Translations under genes and position numbers: made by a program
DNA from: Tritrichomonas musculus
Lineage: Eukaryota > Parabasalia > Tritrichomonadida > Tritrichomonadidae
Direction: 5' to 3'
Assembly: GCA_039105265.1 (NCBI GenBank)
Contig: JAPFFF010000049.1
Coordinates: forward strand, 889,501-953,500
DNA: 64,000 nucleotides
Part shown: positions 54,717 to 64,000 of the stretch, one piece after another
How positions within the stretch are numbered: the first letter of the stretch is position 1
Layout of the letters: every line of letters begins with the position of its first letter
The notes under the pieces: model-generated
What the model saw: the letters and a program-made list of their open reading frames with translations, nothing else
Told to the model about the DNA's origin: nothing
Database searches by the model: none

Positions 54717-56423
54717 ATGACATTTGCAAACGCGGCAACCAAAGGTTTAAGTAATCGTGAAGGTGATTTATATAGATTCTTTCAAGAACATTTAGCAAAT
54801 TTAGTTCAAACTAATGGAGGTGACCATTATTTTAACTGGAAAACATTCGAATGTTTTGATTCTAATTGTCCACACCCAGTTCGTACCAAATCTTATTTGA
54901 GACTTACATCAGAGAACTTCCCAATAACTCAAATGGAAAAATCCTTCATTAGTATTAAGATAAAATTATCAATTAAATTGGATAAATGCTTGGTTGGCTT
55001 CGAAAACGACTATAAGAAGCTCATTCGAGTATTTGTTGGTCTTAAGAACTCAGCAGAATTCTTTGGAAAGTTAGATACAATCTGTAATAACATTATGTGT
55101 AAAAACACTCAAGATGAAGCAGTTAGGGAACAATTTGCATACAACTGCTTGAAACCAAGAGCAGAGAAGGCTACAGCAAAATATAGTCATTCAACATGGG
55201 ATAATGTTTCATCTTTCTCAGAATCAGTTTGTGGTATATATGTTCCATTATCAGAATTAGCAGATGGATATGAACATTCATTTAATATGGAATTAGTTAT
55301 ACCATACACAGATTTATTAAAGTATCAAGCTTTTATGTTATATCCTAATGCTATTTGCGGTGAAATCAAAGAATTAGTAGAAACATCAACTGATGCATTT
55401 GTTTGGGCACCAATTTCACCCTCAGTTGTTAAAGATGCTTTAGAAACATGGGAAGGAGATGTAATGAAGATTACATTACCAGATTATACTGGATTAACAA
55501 ACAAATTTACTCAATGCGGAAATGCAGCCAAGATTATATCATCAATTGTGAAAATTGTGAATGATGAAGAAAATGACAACGAAGAACCCAAATTTACTTT
55601 CGTTCAGGATGATTCAAAATATTCATATGCAGTTCATAATGTTACACTTTCTATCACAAACTGTATTGTTGAGCAGATGAGAACAAACATTGCAGGATTT
55701 AACGCTAAGCCACAAGTATTAGAACAATTACGTTCCCTTCTTCAAGTACCAATAATTATTCCATCTCAAACACTTGATAGAAGACATTTTCCAAATGCTG
55801 CTGGTGCTAATGGTATTGATACAACAACTGATATTTCGCTAAATTCTGCCACAAATATTACTGTTGTATTTCCAAAGAATTCAAATGATGCAACATGTTT
55901 CGATAATATTATGTATGAGAATGTTCAATTATTCGTTAATAAGCATGCTATTCCAGATACTGAATTACAAACAGTAGGTGCTAGATTTTATCAATTACAA
56001 CTTGTCGCTAATGAACTGGATGGGCCATTAGAAGCAACTAAAGAATTTGAGAATTCATTTACTGATGCACTTAATGATATGACTGAAGGTTCTGAAGATT
56101 TCGGTAAACGTCGTTCAAATTGTAGAGCAGATGGAACTTCATTTGGTATCAATTTCCAACTTGAAAGAAGCAATGCTGGATATGTTTTCGATGGAGCAGA
56201 CTTTGGAACACAGACAGTGCCAATAACTTTCAGAGGTAAACCAATGTTTAAAGGTGTCAATGATACATACTATAATTTCATGACAAATGATGATGGAGTT
56301 GTTGATACAGCCAGGCACCCGCCTCCCCCTGAACTCTGGATTTGTCAAGATACATATTTCACAATGGATAGTATTAATGGTCTTGTATATCATGGTACAA
56401 AAATCCCACCAGAGTTATATTAA
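54717..56423 (+). CDS. Major capsid protein, element C
   Basis: A 568-aa protein. Conserved islands with the two element B MCPs: EGDLYRFF at the start, ITQMEKSFI, AVREQFAYN, VCGIYVPL, LYPNAICGEI, a TSFGINFQLERSNAGYVFDG stretch and PPPPELWICQDTYF near the end. It is the Maverick-type double jelly-roll capsid candidate. It lacks the acidic loop of paralogue 2. The frame looks whole. Confidence 0.78.
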   Translation: MTFANAATKGLSNREGDLYRFFQEHLANLVQTNGGDHYFNWKTFECFDSNCPHPVRTKSYLRLTSENFPITQMEKSFISIKIKLSIKLDKCLVGFENDYKKLIRVFVGLKNSAEFFGKLDTICNNIMCKNTQDEAVREQFAYNCLKPRAEKATAKYSHSTWDNVSSFSESVCGIYVPLSELADGYEHSFNMELVIPYTDLLKYQAFMLYPNAICGEIKELVETSTDAFVWAPISPSVVKDALETWEGDVMKITLPDYTGLTNKFTQCGNAAKIISSIVKIVNDEENDNEEPKFTFVQDDSKYSYAVHNVTLSITNCIVEQMRTNIAGFNAKPQVLEQLRSLLQVPIIIPSQTLDRRHFPNAAGANGIDTTTDISLNSATNITVVFPKNSNDATCFDNIMYENVQLFVNKHAIPDTELQTVGARFYQLQLVANELDGPLEATKEFENSFTDALNDMTEGSEDFGKRRSNCRADGTSFGINFQLERSNAGYVFDGADFGTQTVPITFRGKPMFKGVNDTYYNFMTNDDGVVDTARHPPPPELWICQDTYFTMDSINGLVYHGTKIPPELY

Positions 56424-56470
56424 ATATTTTAAACATTTCCAAAATTAATTAGTATTTTTGCTCTATTAAA

Positions 56471-57052
56471 ATGACTCGGGCTGTTGAATTCATTCCATTG
56501 CTTAATTTTGAAAATCAATATGAAATCCTTAATCAATTTCCATTTACAATTAGAAAAGTTAGAGACCATTATGAGGTTAAAGAAAGTAATGATAATAAAG
56601 GTTATCCTCGTGTTAAATTAGACTTACATGATTATAGAAAGCATTTCTTAATTGCTCAACAATTCATTCCAAATGATGACCCAGAACATAAGAATCAAAT
56701 CGACCATATTAATAGAGATAGAACAGATTATCATATTGAAAACCTCAGATGGATAACTCAGTCAGAAAATAACAGAAACAAATCATCAAATAATGGAGTA
56801 GAATATACTTACGTTGATGAAATAAGTGATGATGCAATTGTTGTAAATGATTATGGAAAGCATGAATTCGAAAACTACTATTATGCTGAAGCAACCGATA
56901 AGTTTTATTTCTATAACGGCAATCAATATAGAGAATTACATATTAATGAAGATAAACGTACTCAACTGAAATTTGTAATAATGAATAACAAAAATAATCA
57001 GAAAATTCGAATCTATTATGGTAAATTCAAACGTTTATACAACTTAATCTAA
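56471..57052 (+). CDS. HNH endonuclease (homing-type)
   Basis: A 193-aa protein. Residues ~28-65 (VRDHYEVKES, GYPRVKLDLHDYRKHFLIAQ) are the strand-rich lead-in of HNH_3-type nucleases, followed by NQIDHINRDRTDYHIENLRW (residues ~76-95) with the H-N-H pattern and ITQSENNRNKSS. The C-terminal half is a Tyr/Asn-rich region of unknown role. Free-standing HNH genes like this are common mobile genes in viruses and cut DNA at preferred sites. It lies between the MCP and the small capsid gene, where element B has its second MCP. Confidence 0.8.
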   Translation: MTRAVEFIPLLNFENQYEILNQFPFTIRKVRDHYEVKESNDNKGYPRVKLDLHDYRKHFLIAQQFIPNDDPEHKNQIDHINRDRTDYHIENLRWITQSENNRNKSSNNGVEYTYVDEISDDAIVVNDYGKHEFENYYYAEATDKFYFYNGNQYRELHINEDKRTQLKFVIMNNKNNQKIRIYYGKFKRLYNLI

Positions 57053-57060
57053 AAATATTT

Positions 57061-57420
57061 TTAATACTCAATCATGAGTTCGAGTACAAATTGTTGGACA
57101 TTAATTAGATTACCCATTAAGTCAGTAAACCATATCCTAAAGGTATCTTTAGGCTTTGTTATTTCGTATTTCTTGTACTTGGTTAATATAGTATTTGTAA
57201 AGCAAACGAATGAATCCAAATAATTATCACGTTCAATGAAGGAACAGTGTAACATAACATCTCCAACCATTGCATTACTAAATAAGCAACGACAATGGAT
57301 GACATGGATGAACTTAGGATTATTACTTGATGTGAATTCATGAGGAAATTTTCTTTCATAATATTTACTTGGACTATTTCCAGCTCCTTGAACATAAAAG
57401 TAAGTTTTTACTGTTGGCAT
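57061..57420 (-). CDS. Small capsid-like protein, element C
   Basis: A 119-aa beta-rich protein (start MPTVKTYFYVQGAGNSPSKY). The domain matches the C-terminal part of the element B protein at 38581: HVIHCRCLF, VMLHCSFIERDNY, CFTNTIL, DTFRIWFTDLMGNLI. Here it is on the minus strand and lacks the Pro/Tyr-rich N-terminal half. The single-jelly-roll-like length and the position beside the fibre gene fit a penton-type protein, but this is inference. Confidence 0.5.
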   Translation of the reverse strand: MPTVKTYFYVQGAGNSPSKYYERKFPHEFTSSNNPKFIHVIHCRCLFSNAMVGDVMLHCSFIERDNYLDSFVCFTNTILTKYKKYEITKPKDTFRIWFTDLMGNLINVQQFVLELMIEY

Positions 57421-57545
57421 TGATTGTTTTACAGGAAAAATAATTTTATTAATAGTAGTTTTTCAGTATTAGAGTATTGACTTACATCGGTTGGATTAGA
57501 TTGCATTAGGTAGAAGGCGGAAAATGTTATTTTTCCATTTATCAA

Positions 57546-60500
57546 ATGTCTTATTCAAAACAGCAAGTTGATGAAAATACAGATTATAAGGCAGGAAAAG
57601 CCATATCTTTAGAAGATAGAATGATTTCAGTAAACTTTGATAATACACTATGTCTAAACTCAGAAGGAAAACTTTCATGTGTTAGTGCAGGAAGTGGTTC
57701 TAGTGGAATAGAATATTCAGAAGGCCCAGGGATTCATATCAACAATCACAAGATAAGCGCTAACGTTGATGGAATATCAGTTAAAGTAAACCAGGCTGGT
57801 GAAATAGAAGCTATAGATAAATCTATAAAATTTAAAGCAGGAGATGGTATATTAATCACCAGAGGCAATAATGCAATTACTGCTGATATTGACGGAACAA
57901 GTATTGTCTTCAATGAATCTAAACAGTTATCAGTAGCCAATGCAGGGAAAGTATATAGGCCAGGTGATGGTTTAAATGTAAATGGAGATACTTTAAATGT
58001 TCAAGTTGACCAAAGCACAATCAAAATAAATAATGATAATCAATTAGCACTAACAATTCCAAGTATAAATTATAAAGCAGGTGATGGTATTACAATTGAT
58101 AAAGATGTAATCAAAACAAAGATTGATAATTTAACAATTCAAGCAAATCCAGATGGTGAAATTCATGCAGTTGTCCCAACAGCCGGTTCGGCTCTTTCAT
58201 CTAATTCAAACAAATTCGATGTTAATGTTGATGGCACAACAATCAAAGTAAATGAAAATAATCAATTAGAAGCAGTTAATTCTGGTAGTAAAGAATATAA
58301 AGCTGGATGGGGAATTGAGATTAATGATGATACAATTAAAACCAGAATTGATGATAATACAATGGGATATCTTGATGGTAAGCTTTATGCAATGCCTTAT
58401 AATGGTGGTAAAGGTGTTTCAGTTTCACGAATCGATAGTACCAATTACGTAAATGTTAATACTGATGATAAAACAATTAGAGTTAATGAAGATAATAAGT
58501 TGGAAGCAATTGGTGGAAGTAGTCAATACACAGCAGGTGATGGAATAAGCATAAACGATAATACAATTGCAATTAATCAGAATTGGTTTGATATAAGGGA
58601 TACTAATAATAAAGATGGAACTTTTCAACTAAGGAATATTGGTGACGCCTCGCATCCAGATATTCGTTTATGTGCTGTTGAAATAAGACCATTAAACAAA
58701 AACCTTACTAGAGATTTCTTTACTCAAACTCTTGGGCTTAACCCTGACTATGAAATGGATTTCAATACTTCTATCAGCCAGATGGATATATCTCCAGAGA
58801 TAACCGAACAATTAGGACTTGACTCCGTTGTGCGACAAAACTACGGCTCTGGTGAATCTAAATATTTATTAACAATTGATGACATACCTAAGTTGAATAT
58901 AACACAAGATGAAACAGCATTCCTCCAAATTCATCTACCAGATTATGTTAAAGATAGTAATGGTAAACCAATTGATTCAGTCATTTGCAATGTTAAGAAA
59001 GGATTTAATGGATACATTTCAGATATCAATAGAGTTACGTTAAGTGGTGAAAGTATTGACGTTCCAGATGATTTGGTAACATATAACGAAGTAGGATGCG
59101 ATATAGAGTTCCACAAGATTGCTCAATTATGTGACCCAACCATTCTTACAACAGAGGGAATGCAAATCAGGATATGTGACAGTGTATTTAAGATACTATT
59201 AACTGCTACTTCTTCAGGTGATGGTAAGTTTACAATGATTGCAGATGAGACATTAGATTCTGGCTTTGATGGACCCAATCAAGCATTTCATTTTAATTAC
59301 GAGCATCAAAAAGAGTTATTCAAAGATTCTGTTGTTATACAATTATATAATAACGTATCTGAATATGTTGAAGAAACAATTACATTAAATAACTTCGAGA
59401 TGAGTTCAGGTTTACCTTCATACACCATTCCTCATGTATATAAGATAAATGATAGCTGGGAAGTTGAGAATTTAGAAGGCTATGATAAACCAGGATTGAT
59501 GACATCACACGACTTGAACATTAAAGAATTATTGCTAAGAGGTGAATTAATGATTGATATTATATATGATAAAACAAATATCAGAACAGAAAACGTAATT
59601 AGATGTAAAGAATTGATTGCAGATAATGGGTTTACTCTACATAAATCACCACTAATTTTCTTATATGAACCTAAAGATTTTGGCATTGAAACAATTAATG
59701 GTATAGATTACTGGTTCATTGATTTCGGTTATAAAAATGATAGTGAAGAGTTTAAAGATTTACCAAACGAGCAACCATTTGAATTCATTGACAGAAAGAT
59801 TTTTGGTTTAGATTATTGTCTAAAGAAAAATGGAGACAACTGGACAGGAAATAATATATATTATCACATCAAAGATGATTACAAGAGTGTGAATAAACTT
59901 GATGTAATTCAATACGTAAGCATTATTGTTAGTAAGAATGATAAATTAAAGTTCGTAATGAATGAATGGGGAATGGCAAACATACCACAAGCTTTATATG
60001 ATAACATGACTCTATCATTTAAGAATGGTGATAAAGAAATACATAATATTGAAATTACTAATTATTCAATTCATCAAACTGATTATACATTCGAAGATGA
60101 TTTATGTGATGTAATAAGGTTCGAATTACATGATAATGATATTGCAGACCATGCTGCTTCAGGTGATGGTAAATTAATTCTTACATTCACGTCTCCTATT
60201 AACTCTGAATTAACAAAATCATTTGAGATTGAAGCAACTTATAATGGAAAAACGAACCAATCAATCTATTCAGATGAAGATTTATACATAAAAGCATTTC
60301 AGATAAATAAATACAAACGAATTGAAAATGATAGCAATAATAGATTACGTGTTTACTTACGTGAAGGATTCTTTTATCAAATACCTGAGGAAGATGTGAA
60401 ATATAAAGAAGGAACGAATCCATTTAGTTATTTATTCTCTCAACAAGCATATGAAATAATTCCTAAACCAGAAGCATGTTCATACTTGTCAACAACTCAT

Positions 60501-62939
60501 AATATAAAAACAGATGGAATTGTTATTGGCTCTAATATAGAAACTCATAGCTTTCTCTTAAATGACTTAGGTAATAATGTAACATTACTCGGTGGTGAAA
60601 TACAAAGAATTGATGAAGCCGAAAAGCAAGACAGAAAAGATATAGAACATTTAAATTCAATCATTAAAGTTCAATCAACTTTAGATAAGGTATCAAAAAT
60701 ATTAAGTATAATTGTAGATGGTGTTGCTGTAATGGGAATGGTAAGTGTTGGCGCTAAAGTTGTATATAATTTCGCTAAATCAAAATTATATAGAGGAGGA
60801 AATGCTGCAGCAGCAACAGCTAGAGGTGCAGCTCATCCAGCTGTTGATGAAGAAGTAATGTTATTAAATTCAGCTGAAACATCAGAGGGTAGTGCTGCAG
60901 GTTCAGCTACTTCAGCAAGTGAATTACAATATGCACCATTTGATGTATCACCTTTATCTACAGATTTCAGTTCAATGAGTAGTTCAAATGAGAGCGAAAT
61001 CGACCCATCTACTGGATTTCTTTTAAACGAAGATTCAGATTCAGTACAACTGTATAAATTTAATAAGATTACCAAATTTGCCAATTTAGCTATATTTAGA
61101 GGAGTTATGAGAATTGGTGATTTCCTAAAAATAGGTTCTTTACAGGAGGATGGAATTACTTTAAATAGAATTATTTCAATAAGTCCAGGAACTAGAATTA
61201 GATTCTATGATGATGATAAAAATGAATATATGATTAAAGGATTTACAACAAATGATGAATCAACTTGGGATAGCAATCATGTAGTATTAGGTGATGTATT
61301 AAAAGAACACTTGAACAACAATTATGTGAAACTTACGAACTTAAGTGAGTATGCATTGAAGAGTGAATTACCTGAACCTGTTGATTTAACACCATATTAC
61401 ACTAGTGCCCAAGCTGATGAGATGTTCGTTGATGAAGATGAATTAGCATATGAATTAGATAAGTATGAGACCAAGGATGTAGCTGAAGGGAAATATGCAT
61501 TGAAATCTGATATTCCAACAGTTCTCAAAAATAGTGAGCTACAATTGAAACCAAAAGAATTACCATCAGAAGAAGTTCTACAGAAAATAATGGATGATGA
61601 TGATAAACCGTTATCAGCTCAAGCATCAATGTATTTAACAAATATTATGTGTAATGAATCTATCGAGGCGACTTTGAAAACTTGTAATGAACGATATGCA
61701 TTAAAAACAGAATCAGATGAAAAATATCGAAGCAAAAATGATTTGAAATTTGGGAATAAAATTATTCTACCAATAACAAACGGCCCTTACGAACCAGAAT
61801 ATCTAAATGATGTAAATTATACTTCATTCGTTCCATTTCAAGAAGGCGCTCACTTAGTTGGTGTCACTGGCTCAAATGTAGATTATGCATTTGATATTAT
61901 ATTCAAGACAGAAAGAACAGTTAATATACGCGATACAATAGCTCATGTTATGGAAACAAGTATGGGCTCGTTTTATTGGGAAGAAGCAACAGGTGTACTT
62001 TATAATTACGCTGGAACATATCCAATACGAGTTACTCTTGCTGAATTTGGTGAAGAAGACCAAATAGCGTTAATGTCAAACGTTATAGCAGAAGAACAAC
62101 TAATAAAAAGATGTGCTATTGATTGTGGTCCGATTACGGAAGGGACTTCGGATATATCAATTCGTTATCTAAAACTTGTAGATAATGTGATTAAACTGGA
62201 ATACATAATAGGTGATTATGCACTATGTTTTGAAATAAGGATATTATTCTATGATACAGCTGGAAATCCCCATAACATAGTAATAGTATTACATCAGAGG
62301 ACTGTGTATTTCGACAATTTCAAATTCCCACTATATTATGAAGACACTGTTGATATAATATCAAGTCCACTTACATATAACTTCCCAATAGGTGGATATT
62401 CCTGGACAACTACTCAGGAATTATTAGATGCTAAACAAGTTTATTCAAGATGCATCATGTCCCGAGAATATTTAGCAAAATTTAAGAGTGTAATGTATGG
62501 TACTCAATCAAACACAACTATCACTCATTACTGTCCAATAGAGGCTGGTGAGGAGATTACTGACTACAAGATTGGTAAACCTGTATATCTATCAGGGCAT
62601 GTATATAAGTATAATAAAGAAACTAAACGATTCATTAGCAGCACCGCTACTGATAGTACTGATTGTATCTGTTCAGTTATTATGGATGGAACCTGGAAGG
62701 AATTTGTTGGTATCATTACTAGAATCGATAAAGAAAATGGATGTATTACCTTTGCGACCCATGGCGACTATTTATTCTACGTTGATGACGCAAATCTATA
62801 CCAGATAGGTGATGTAATACTCTATGATGGAAGAATCCTCGATGAAGATTATGCACTAACATTGAAGATACAACAGAGCATAGTAGGGAAAGTAAGCGGA
62901 AAAATAAACGAAAGATATTTAGCAGTGTTTAAAGCTTAA
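57546..62939 (+). CDS. Giant fibre protein with shaft repeats, 1797 aa
   Basis: Starts MSYSKQQVDENTDYKAGKAI. Residues ~12-370 hold about nine units of 35-42 residues on the pattern Y-K-A-G-D-G-I-x-I, D-x-I, I-D-x-x-T-I-x-x-N, L-x-A, like a beta-structured fibre shaft. Central beta-rich domains include LLLRGELMIDIIYD and LHKSPLIFLYEP, shared with element B's fibre. One hydrophobic segment lies near 1048-1078 (ILSIIVDGVAVMGMVSVGAK), followed by an Ala/Ser-rich region. Residues ~1269-1400 have YALKSELP / YALKSDIP / RYALKTES units as in phage tail fibres. A receptor-binding vertex fibre is the likely role. Confidence 0.7.
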   Translation: MSYSKQQVDENTDYKAGKAISLEDRMISVNFDNTLCLNSEGKLSCVSAGSGSSGIEYSEGPGIHINNHKISANVDGISVKVNQAGEIEAIDKSIKFKAGDGILITRGNNAITADIDGTSIVFNESKQLSVANAGKVYRPGDGLNVNGDTLNVQVDQSTIKINNDNQLALTIPSINYKAGDGITIDKDVIKTKIDNLTIQANPDGEIHAVVPTAGSALSSNSNKFDVNVDGTTIKVNENNQLEAVNSGSKEYKAGWGIEINDDTIKTRIDDNTMGYLDGKLYAMPYNGGKGVSVSRIDSTNYVNVNTDDKTIRVNEDNKLEAIGGSSQYTAGDGISINDNTIAINQNWFDIRDTNNKDGTFQLRNIGDASHPDIRLCAVEIRPLNKNLTRDFFTQTLGLNPDYEMDFNTSISQMDISPEITEQLGLDSVVRQNYGSGESKYLLTIDDIPKLNITQDETAFLQIHLPDYVKDSNGKPIDSVICNVKKGFNGYISDINRVTLSGESIDVPDDLVTYNEVGCDIEFHKIAQLCDPTILTTEGMQIRICDSVFKILLTATSSGDGKFTMIADETLDSGFDGPNQAFHFNYEHQKELFKDSVVIQLYNNVSEYVEETITLNNFEMSSGLPSYTIPHVYKINDSWEVENLEGYDKPGLMTSHDLNIKELLLRGELMIDIIYDKTNIRTENVIRCKELIADNGFTLHKSPLIFLYEPKDFGIETINGIDYWFIDFGYKNDSEEFKDLPNEQPFEFIDRKIFGLDYCLKKNGDNWTGNNIYYHIKDDYKSVNKLDVIQYVSIIVSKNDKLKFVMNEWGMANIPQALYDNMTLSFKNGDKEIHNIEITNYSIHQTDYTFEDDLCDVIRFELHDNDIADHAASGDGKLILTFTSPINSELTKSFEIEATYNGKTNQSIYSDEDLYIKAFQINKYKRIENDSNNRLRVYLREGFFYQIPEEDVKYKEGTNPFSYLFSQQAYEIIPKPEACSYLSTTHNIKTDGIVIGSNIETHSFLLNDLGNNVTLLGGEIQRIDEAEKQDRKDIEHLNSIIKVQSTLDKVSKILSIIVDGVAVMGMVSVGAKVVYNFAKSKLYRGGNAAAATARGAAHPAVDEEVMLLNSAETSEGSAAGSATSASELQYAPFDVSPLSTDFSSMSSSNESEIDPSTGFLLNEDSDSVQLYKFNKITKFANLAIFRGVMRIGDFLKIGSLQEDGITLNRIISISPGTRIRFYDDDKNEYMIKGFTTNDESTWDSNHVVLGDVLKEHLNNNYVKLTNLSEYALKSELPEPVDLTPYYTSAQADEMFVDEDELAYELDKYETKDVAEGKYALKSDIPTVLKNSELQLKPKELPSEEVLQKIMDDDDKPLSAQASMYLTNIMCNESIEATLKTCNERYALKTESDEKYRSKNDLKFGNKIILPITNGPYEPEYLNDVNYTSFVPFQEGAHLVGVTGSNVDYAFDIIFKTERTVNIRDTIAHVMETSMGSFYWEEATGVLYNYAGTYPIRVTLAEFGEEDQIALMSNVIAEEQLIKRCAIDCGPITEGTSDISIRYLKLVDNVIKLEYIIGDYALCFEIRILFYDTAGNPHNIVIVLHQRTVYFDNFKFPLYYEDTVDIISSPLTYNFPIGGYSWTTTQELLDAKQVYSRCIMSREYLAKFKSVMYGTQSNTTITHYCPIEAGEEITDYKIGKPVYLSGHVYKYNKETKRFISSTATDSTDCICSVIMDGTWKEFVGIITRIDKENGCITFATHGDYLFYVDDANLYQIGDVILYDGRILDEDYALTLKIQQSIVGKVSGKINERYLAVFKA

Positions 62940-63577
62940 ACAACTAATTTTAGGCTCAAGCCATACTTGATAAACTGGGAATATATATTATTGTAAGCAT
63001 ACTTCATGTCTTCAGTCTTTCCATCTTTAGTGATTAATATTTTTGAAACTTTGGTAAATTTTGAAGAAGATGAGGTGCAGCCGCAACCAACATCAGAATC
63101 GTCAAGAACAAATTCTACCTTTTCACATTCAGTGAGTAACTTAATCATATCCATTAACAATTTGCTTTCGCATACAACATAAGAGTTTACTTTTAGTGGG
63201 TTACCTTCATACATCTCAACCAACATCTCTAAGAACTTATTTTTCTTCTCTAGTGTATCTAGTTCAGTGCCTAAATCTATGATGCCTCTTTCCTGAGCTA
63301 ATAGGGAATTGCTGCTTATTGGTGCTACTGATGGAAATTGAGATTCCTGATTCATCATCGGTATATTTGATGTTAGACCATTCGGTTGTATATCTGGTTG
63401 GTTGTTGGCTTGAGTAAAATTTACAGGTTGAACTTGGGGATAAAGTGGAGCTGGTTGAGAATGTTGTTCTCCCTGAGGTTTACATATTTTGATTTTGACG
63501 TTAGTATTTTGCTCTTGCTTAATGGTATTATCAGTTTCAGAACTTAATATTCGTGCTTGTCTCAATGTGCCTGACAT
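62936..63577 (-). CDS. Unidentified 213-aa protein
   Basis: Starts MSGTLRQARILSSETDNTIK. The first ~110 residues are disordered, rich in Gln/Pro/Asn. A C-terminal ordered domain (LEKKNKFLEMLVEMYEGNPL, VESKLLMDMI-type helix, a GCGCTSSSS Cys pair near residue 165, then KVSKILITKDGKTEDMKYAY) follows. Convergent with the fibre gene and overlapping its stop by 4 bases. The Cys pair might bind metal. No family recognised. Confidence 0.5.
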   Translation of the reverse strand: MSGTLRQARILSSETDNTIKQEQNTNVKIKICKPQGEQHSQPAPLYPQVQPVNFTQANNQPDIQPNGLTSNIPMMNQESQFPSVAPISSNSLLAQERGIIDLGTELDTLEKKNKFLEMLVEMYEGNPLKVNSYVVCESKLLMDMIKLLTECEKVEFVLDDSDVGCGCTSSSSKFTKVSKILITKDGKTEDMKYAYNNIYSQFIKYGLSLKLVV

Positions 63578-63610
63578 GATTTAAATAATACAAAAATATA
63601 TAACATAAGC

Positions 63611-64000
63611 TTAGATTAAAATAAAATCATCGAAATCTGTTTTCTGGCAATCAGCCACATGCTTTCGAATTTTCTCAACACTCTCATTATTAGAACACTT
63701 TCGCATACGTGATGGATAATACTTGTTTCCTTTAAATTCCTTTTGATTCAAATAAATATCAAGTATATACATATCTTTCTTGTCCTTGCCATTTGGAAGA
63801 GACCTATTATCATTCTCTTTACATGAAATTATCGGTTGACATCCATAGATTTCTTGAATTCTATCATATCTTATACTTCTTGGTTTACTCTCAGTTCTAT
63901 CTGTGATAAAGATTGGTTTAAGACATATTCCATACTTATTCTTAAATGCATCATTGCATTCGAAAAAGACAGAAATAATAGGGTCTACAATGTTATAGTC
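63611..64000 (-). CDS. 3' part of an unidentified gene (cut by window edge)
   Basis: The minus-strand frame is open from the window edge to a TAA at 63611-63613, 129 residues. It is Lys/Asn/Asp-rich with a Cys-containing middle (IYGCQPIISC) and ends HVADCQKTDFDDFILI. It is mixed helix and strand with no recognised motif. The same strand as the 213-aa gene, 34 bases upstream of it, so the two may form one train at the right side of element C. Confidence 0.5.
   Translation of the reverse strand, partial: DYNIVDPIISVFFECNDAFKNKYGICLKPIFITDRTESKPRSIRYDRIQEIYGCQPIISCKENDNRSLPNGKDKKDMYILDIYLNQKEFKGNKYYPSRMRKCSNNESVEKIRKHVADCQKTDFDDFILI

Larger units (their letters stand above)
41469..64000 (+). 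mobile_element. Element C: Maverick/Polinton, interrupted by a MULE
   Basis: PolB, RVE integrase, packaging ATPase, protein VI-like protein, MCP, small capsid protein and a very large fibre gene make a Maverick set. Composition and codon choice (more AAG, CTT, AGC) differ from element B. The right end lies beyond the window. The element carries a 3.3-kb MULE inside its integrase gene and about one further break in the polymerase gene, so it is no longer whole. Other genes look intact, which suggests modest age. Confidence 0.8.

Noticed and set aside
57546-62939. Host surface protein (leucine-rich BspA type)
   Set aside because: No leucine-rich repeats or terminal membrane anchor. The shaft repeats and synteny with element B's fibre favour an element gene.
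1-64000. tRNA or rRNA genes
   Set aside because: No cloverleaf-compatible or rRNA-like GC-balanced segment was noticed by eye. A covariance-model scan was not possible here.
1-64000. Alternative genetic code (reassigned stops)
   Set aside because: TAA, TAG and TGA all behave as stops at the ends of well-aligned homologous genes.

Overview
The window is mostly three neighbouring Maverick/Polinton-type virus-like elements, one of them interrupted by a Mutator-like (MULE) DNA transposon. I see no clear host gene, tRNA or rRNA. Best guess for the host is a parabasalid such as a trichomonad. Reasons: compact intron-less genes, Inr-like TCACTTCA or TCTCATCT motifs a few bases before many ATGs, UAAA-like signals on or just after stop codons, and several Maverick families together with a MULE. 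The host is an inference. The elements are treated as fossils: families, parts and approximate states are given, and nothing is reconstructed.

Region A (1 to about 4888, minus strand) is the end of a markedly GC-richer element. Visible parts are a 5'-partial-in-window gene, a small basic protein, a protein VI-like amphipathic protein, the packaging ATPase, a retrovirus-like integrase, a 477-aa protein, an acidic protein and a GC-rich end. The visible part looks whole.

Region B (about 4889 to 41468) is extremely AT-rich and unusually large, about 36.6 kb. Its left half holds many very small genes, a Dam-like methyltransferase, a T5orf172/GIY-YIG-like protein, protein-primed DNA polymerase B (PolB), membrane or secreted proteins and the integrase. 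Its middle is dominated by tandem repeats and an open frame of more than 3,250 codons for a giant helical-repeat protein. Its right half is the particle module: EF-hand-like protein, ATPase, coiled-coil protein, protein VI-like protein, two tandem major capsid protein (MCP) paralogues, a small capsid-like protein and a fibre-like protein. It appears to carry a few breaks (about three or four).

Region C (about 41469 to beyond 64000) is of intermediate composition and carries the same module in nearly the same order and orientation. It has one MCP, an HNH nuclease gene where B has its second MCP, and a 1797-aa fibre protein with about nine shaft-like repeats. Its polymerase gene looks broken (about one break). 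Its integrase gene is split by a 3332-bp MULE at 47369-50700, which has about 372-bp terminal inverted repeats and a perfect 10-bp target duplication. The MULE itself looks young and its transposase frame is uninterrupted.

Functional reading: PolB and integrase would serve replication and integration. The ATPase would package DNA into an MCP shell completed by the protein VI-like, penton-like and fibre-like proteins. The methyltransferase, nucleases and membrane proteins are accessory. The least explained items are the giant protein of B, its repeat-rich surroundings, and the side-by-side presence of three related elements with three different base compositions.
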